A stretch of DNA of 64,000 nucleotides from Gaeumannomyces sp. JS-464 (Eukaryota; Ascomycota; Sordariomycetes; Magnaporthales; Magnaporthaceae): assembly GCA_002197995.1 (NCBI GenBank), contig NGZR01000004.1, positions 5,456,001 through 5,520,000 on the forward strand, in the 5' to 3' direction. Within the stretch, counting starts at the first letter, position 1. The number at the start of each line of letters is the position of its first letter. Of the stretch, positions 61,893 to 64,000 are shown piece after piece. Both the position numbers and the translations under genes were made by a program. A model generated the notes under the pieces. The model was not told where the DNA came from. It ran no database searches and saw only the letters and a list, made by a program, of their open reading frames with translations.

Positions 61893-64000
61893 TCAGCGCC
61901 TCCTGGCCCGAGTGCTGCTGCTCTGCTTCTGTGTCTCAAACGGGTCGTCGTCGTCGTCGTCGTCCCCAGAGATCTCGTCCGCGCTGAGCTCGAGTGCCTT
62001 CTGCGTCGACCTCGTCGGACGTTGCTGCGTGGCCGGCCGCTGCGATTGCGAGAAATTGAGTGTCGCCTGCTTCTTCGCAGCCGTCGTCCGCGTCGAGGCG
62101 CGCGCGGCCGGCGGGGCGGCAGCCGGCGCCGCCCGCTTAGGAGCAGCTCGCTTCGGCGCGGGCTTGGGCGGCGGCGGCGGAATCTCCTCAAAGCCGTCGT
62201 CATCGTCATCATCCTCCACCACGTCCAGCGCCATGGCGTCATCCTGCTCCTCAACAACCTCATCATCGCTGTCTTGGAACGGGTTGGGCCTCCGTCCGCC
62301 GCGCTTGGCCGGCTGTTTCGCTGGTGCAGCTGCCTTCTTGGCGAGCGCTGCAGCTTTGGGAGCGGCTGCTACTGCTGCCCTGCCGCGAGGTGCCCTGGTG
62401 GGCTTGCTTGCTGGCGGTGGTGACGCGTCGTCCGAATCGTCCATAATCATATCATCGTCGCTGTTCGCCTTAGCTTTCGCCGCCGCCGCTACTGCACGAC
62501 CACGACTGCCACGGGAAGCCGCCGAGCCCTTCGCAGTAGTCGATACTTGCTCGTCTTCGTGCTCGGTCAAAGCAGCCTCTGGCCTCTCCTCCCACGGGCC
62601 ATTCAGATCCGAGTCGTAGTCAAAGGGCTGCGGCTTGTATCTGGGTCGCCTAATCACTTCCCTCTGTCCTGCGTCGAACTTGGCCGTTTGCTCCTTCAAG
62701 ATCTCAGCCATGCGCGCCTCTACCTCCATGTCTTCGACACCCAGGGCCATCATGCTCTTAACCTGTCTGGACAGCGAGTCAAAAACGACGTCGTCGATAG
62801 CCTTCTTGTCATCCTTGCTCACGAACGAGTTGACCGCATCTCCCATCTGCTTCTGGGGCAGGATCTTGACGGATTGCTTGGCCACGTAGTCAAACACTAG
62901 CTCCTCCACCTTGAGAATATCGAGCGTTCCATCCTCAGCTGTGACCTGGTGGATCTTGCCGACGCCCTTCTTATCCGTTTTTCCGCCCGAGCTGGCGGCC
63001 GTCTTCCGGCGGTGGAAGTAGATGAGGTCACTTGTGTTGGCAACCCTCTCGGCGAAGCGGCCCGAGAAGCGCTGGGGGTTTTCGACTTCGAACTCGCCCG
63101 TGGCCTCCGGGGCGCCGTGCTCAACCTTGAGGCGAATCAAGGGTAATGGTTGCTGGTCCGGGGCGTCCTCACTGCTCTCACCCGAGCTCTGCACTCCTCC
63201 CACTCGCGGGCAGCCTGCTCGATCATGTCGTCAACTATGGCCGTGAGCAGCTTGGTAACGTCAGTGCGGTGATCCTTGGGCTTCCGCTTCCACAGTTCTT
63301 AAAGTCTGGGTCCTGGGCGAGCACGATCTCACGCGTGACAAAAGGACGGACGGTCTTGAGCGGGATCTTGTCGACGGTGAACTCCTTGCCTGTGACGTTG
63401 AGCACGGCCACAGCTTGGGGACGGCCTCGCCAGGGACCAGAGACGTGGCGACAGACGAGCCCGGCTGCATGACGTGAAAGCCCGTCTCGGGGTTCTCGAC
63501 GGGGTCAACAAGGCACTCGTGCTCGTGGCCCCAGACGACGAGGTCGACCCAGTCTGGCAGGAAGTTCTCGGGCAGGTAGCCGGTGGCGGTGTGAGCGTGG
63601 GTTCTGGTGGACGGTCAGGAGATTGAACCAGTCGTGCTTGGCCTGCGAGGGGCGGAAGAACTTGACGTGGTTGTCGCGGAATGTGCGATGCATGCGCTCG
63701 TCGCGCACGTTGCTGATGCCGTACAGGGCCAGCTTAGTGCGGCCCTTCTGCAGCAGCACGGGGCGGACCTCGATGTTGTCGGCCTCGGGCACGCGGCCAA
63801 AGTAGTTGATGAGGCCGGCGACCTGCAGCAGGTCGAGGGAGCAGAAGTGGCCGTCGCCGCTGGGGTCGTCGTGGTTGCCGTGGATGGAGAAGACGGGATG
63901 GAGATGTTGATGTCGGGTCCTCGTAGTTGACGTGACCGAAGGCGCCGGCGAAGACCTCGGTGGGATCGCACAGAAACTCGAGCTCGCACGGCTTCATGCC
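61893..64000 (-). CDS. MRE11: MRE11 double-strand-break repair nuclease (partial, frameshifted)
   Basis: Runs off the right edge, so the N-terminal phosphodiesterase motifs I and II are missing. Visible: [23 protein letters not shown], the GNHDD region (about 63860, in another frame), [16 protein letters not shown] (about 63800), [28 protein letters not shown] (metal-ligand His), and VVWGHEHEC (about 63520). The cap domain follows ([43 protein letters not shown]), then [19 protein letters not shown] and a long C-terminal tail rich in Asp, Ala, Lys and Arg ending RARRR at 61893. The tail has the [12 protein letters not shown] and acidic runs typical of fungal MRE11. Frame changes lie near 63905, 63845, 63600, 63430, 63300 and 63190. 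The protein partners Rad50 and Nbs1 in end resection and telomere upkeep. Confidence 0.85.

Overview
The window looks like nuclear DNA of a filamentous ascomycete (Pezizomycotina, most likely a Sordariomycete). The evidence is: many short introns (about 60-146 bp) with GTRNGT donors, CTRAC-like branch points and CAG/TAG acceptors; an AA9 lytic polysaccharide monooxygenase; Zn2Cys6 regulators; HET and NACHT proteins; CFEM and CAP secreted proteins; a cytochrome-b5-fused sphingolipid delta-8 desaturase; and fungal TAF10, RSM19 and MRE11 genes. No bacterial operon, rRNA, tRNA or CRISPR was recognised.

Layout. 0-6 kb: a broken NACHT-TPR (NLR-type) gene, then a fragment of a fungal protein family of unknown function. 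6-9 kb: a secreted M28-like peptidase and a NIS1-like secreted protein. 9-15.4 kb: a degraded glycosidase (GH35-like, DUF5597), an MFS sugar transporter and a Zn2Cys6 regulator, which resemble a small glycoside-use cluster. 17.9-25.2 kb: sphingolipid desaturase, a HET-ankyrin gene and, divergent from it, an intact Ayg1-type hydrolase. 26-30 kb: three small secreted or surface proteins (CAP, CFEM, unknown). 32.8-37 kb: a coiled-coil repeat protein, a DUF423 membrane protein and an AA9 enzyme. 38.5-40.7 kb: a second HET gene, broken. 41-55 kb: a Zn2Cys6 regulator, a sarcosine-oxidase-type flavoenzyme, a Tc1/mariner-type MITE, a Rieske choline/glycine-betaine monooxygenase, a dimethylglycine-dehydrogenase-type enzyme and an MFS permease. 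55.7-64 kb: PhoD-like phosphatase, a DUF4336 protein, mitochondrial uS19 (RSM19), TAF10 and MRE11 (running off the right edge).

The most interesting unit is 44.6-55 kb. It groups the enzymes needed to take glycine betaine through dimethylglycine and sarcosine to glycine, with a permease and possibly a regulator. This looks like a catabolic gene cluster for methylated amines.

Many genes carry single-base frameshifts, often at short homopolymers, including single-copy genes expected to be essential (TAF10) or important (MRE11). Most are therefore probably sequence or assembly errors rather than true inactivation. A different class of damage, TAG stops where CAG (Gln) is expected, occurs in the HET gene at 38.5-40.7 kb and in the MFS gene at 11.7-13.6 kb, and would fit repeat-induced point mutation. 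Exon boundaries below were read by eye from splice consensus and reading frame.
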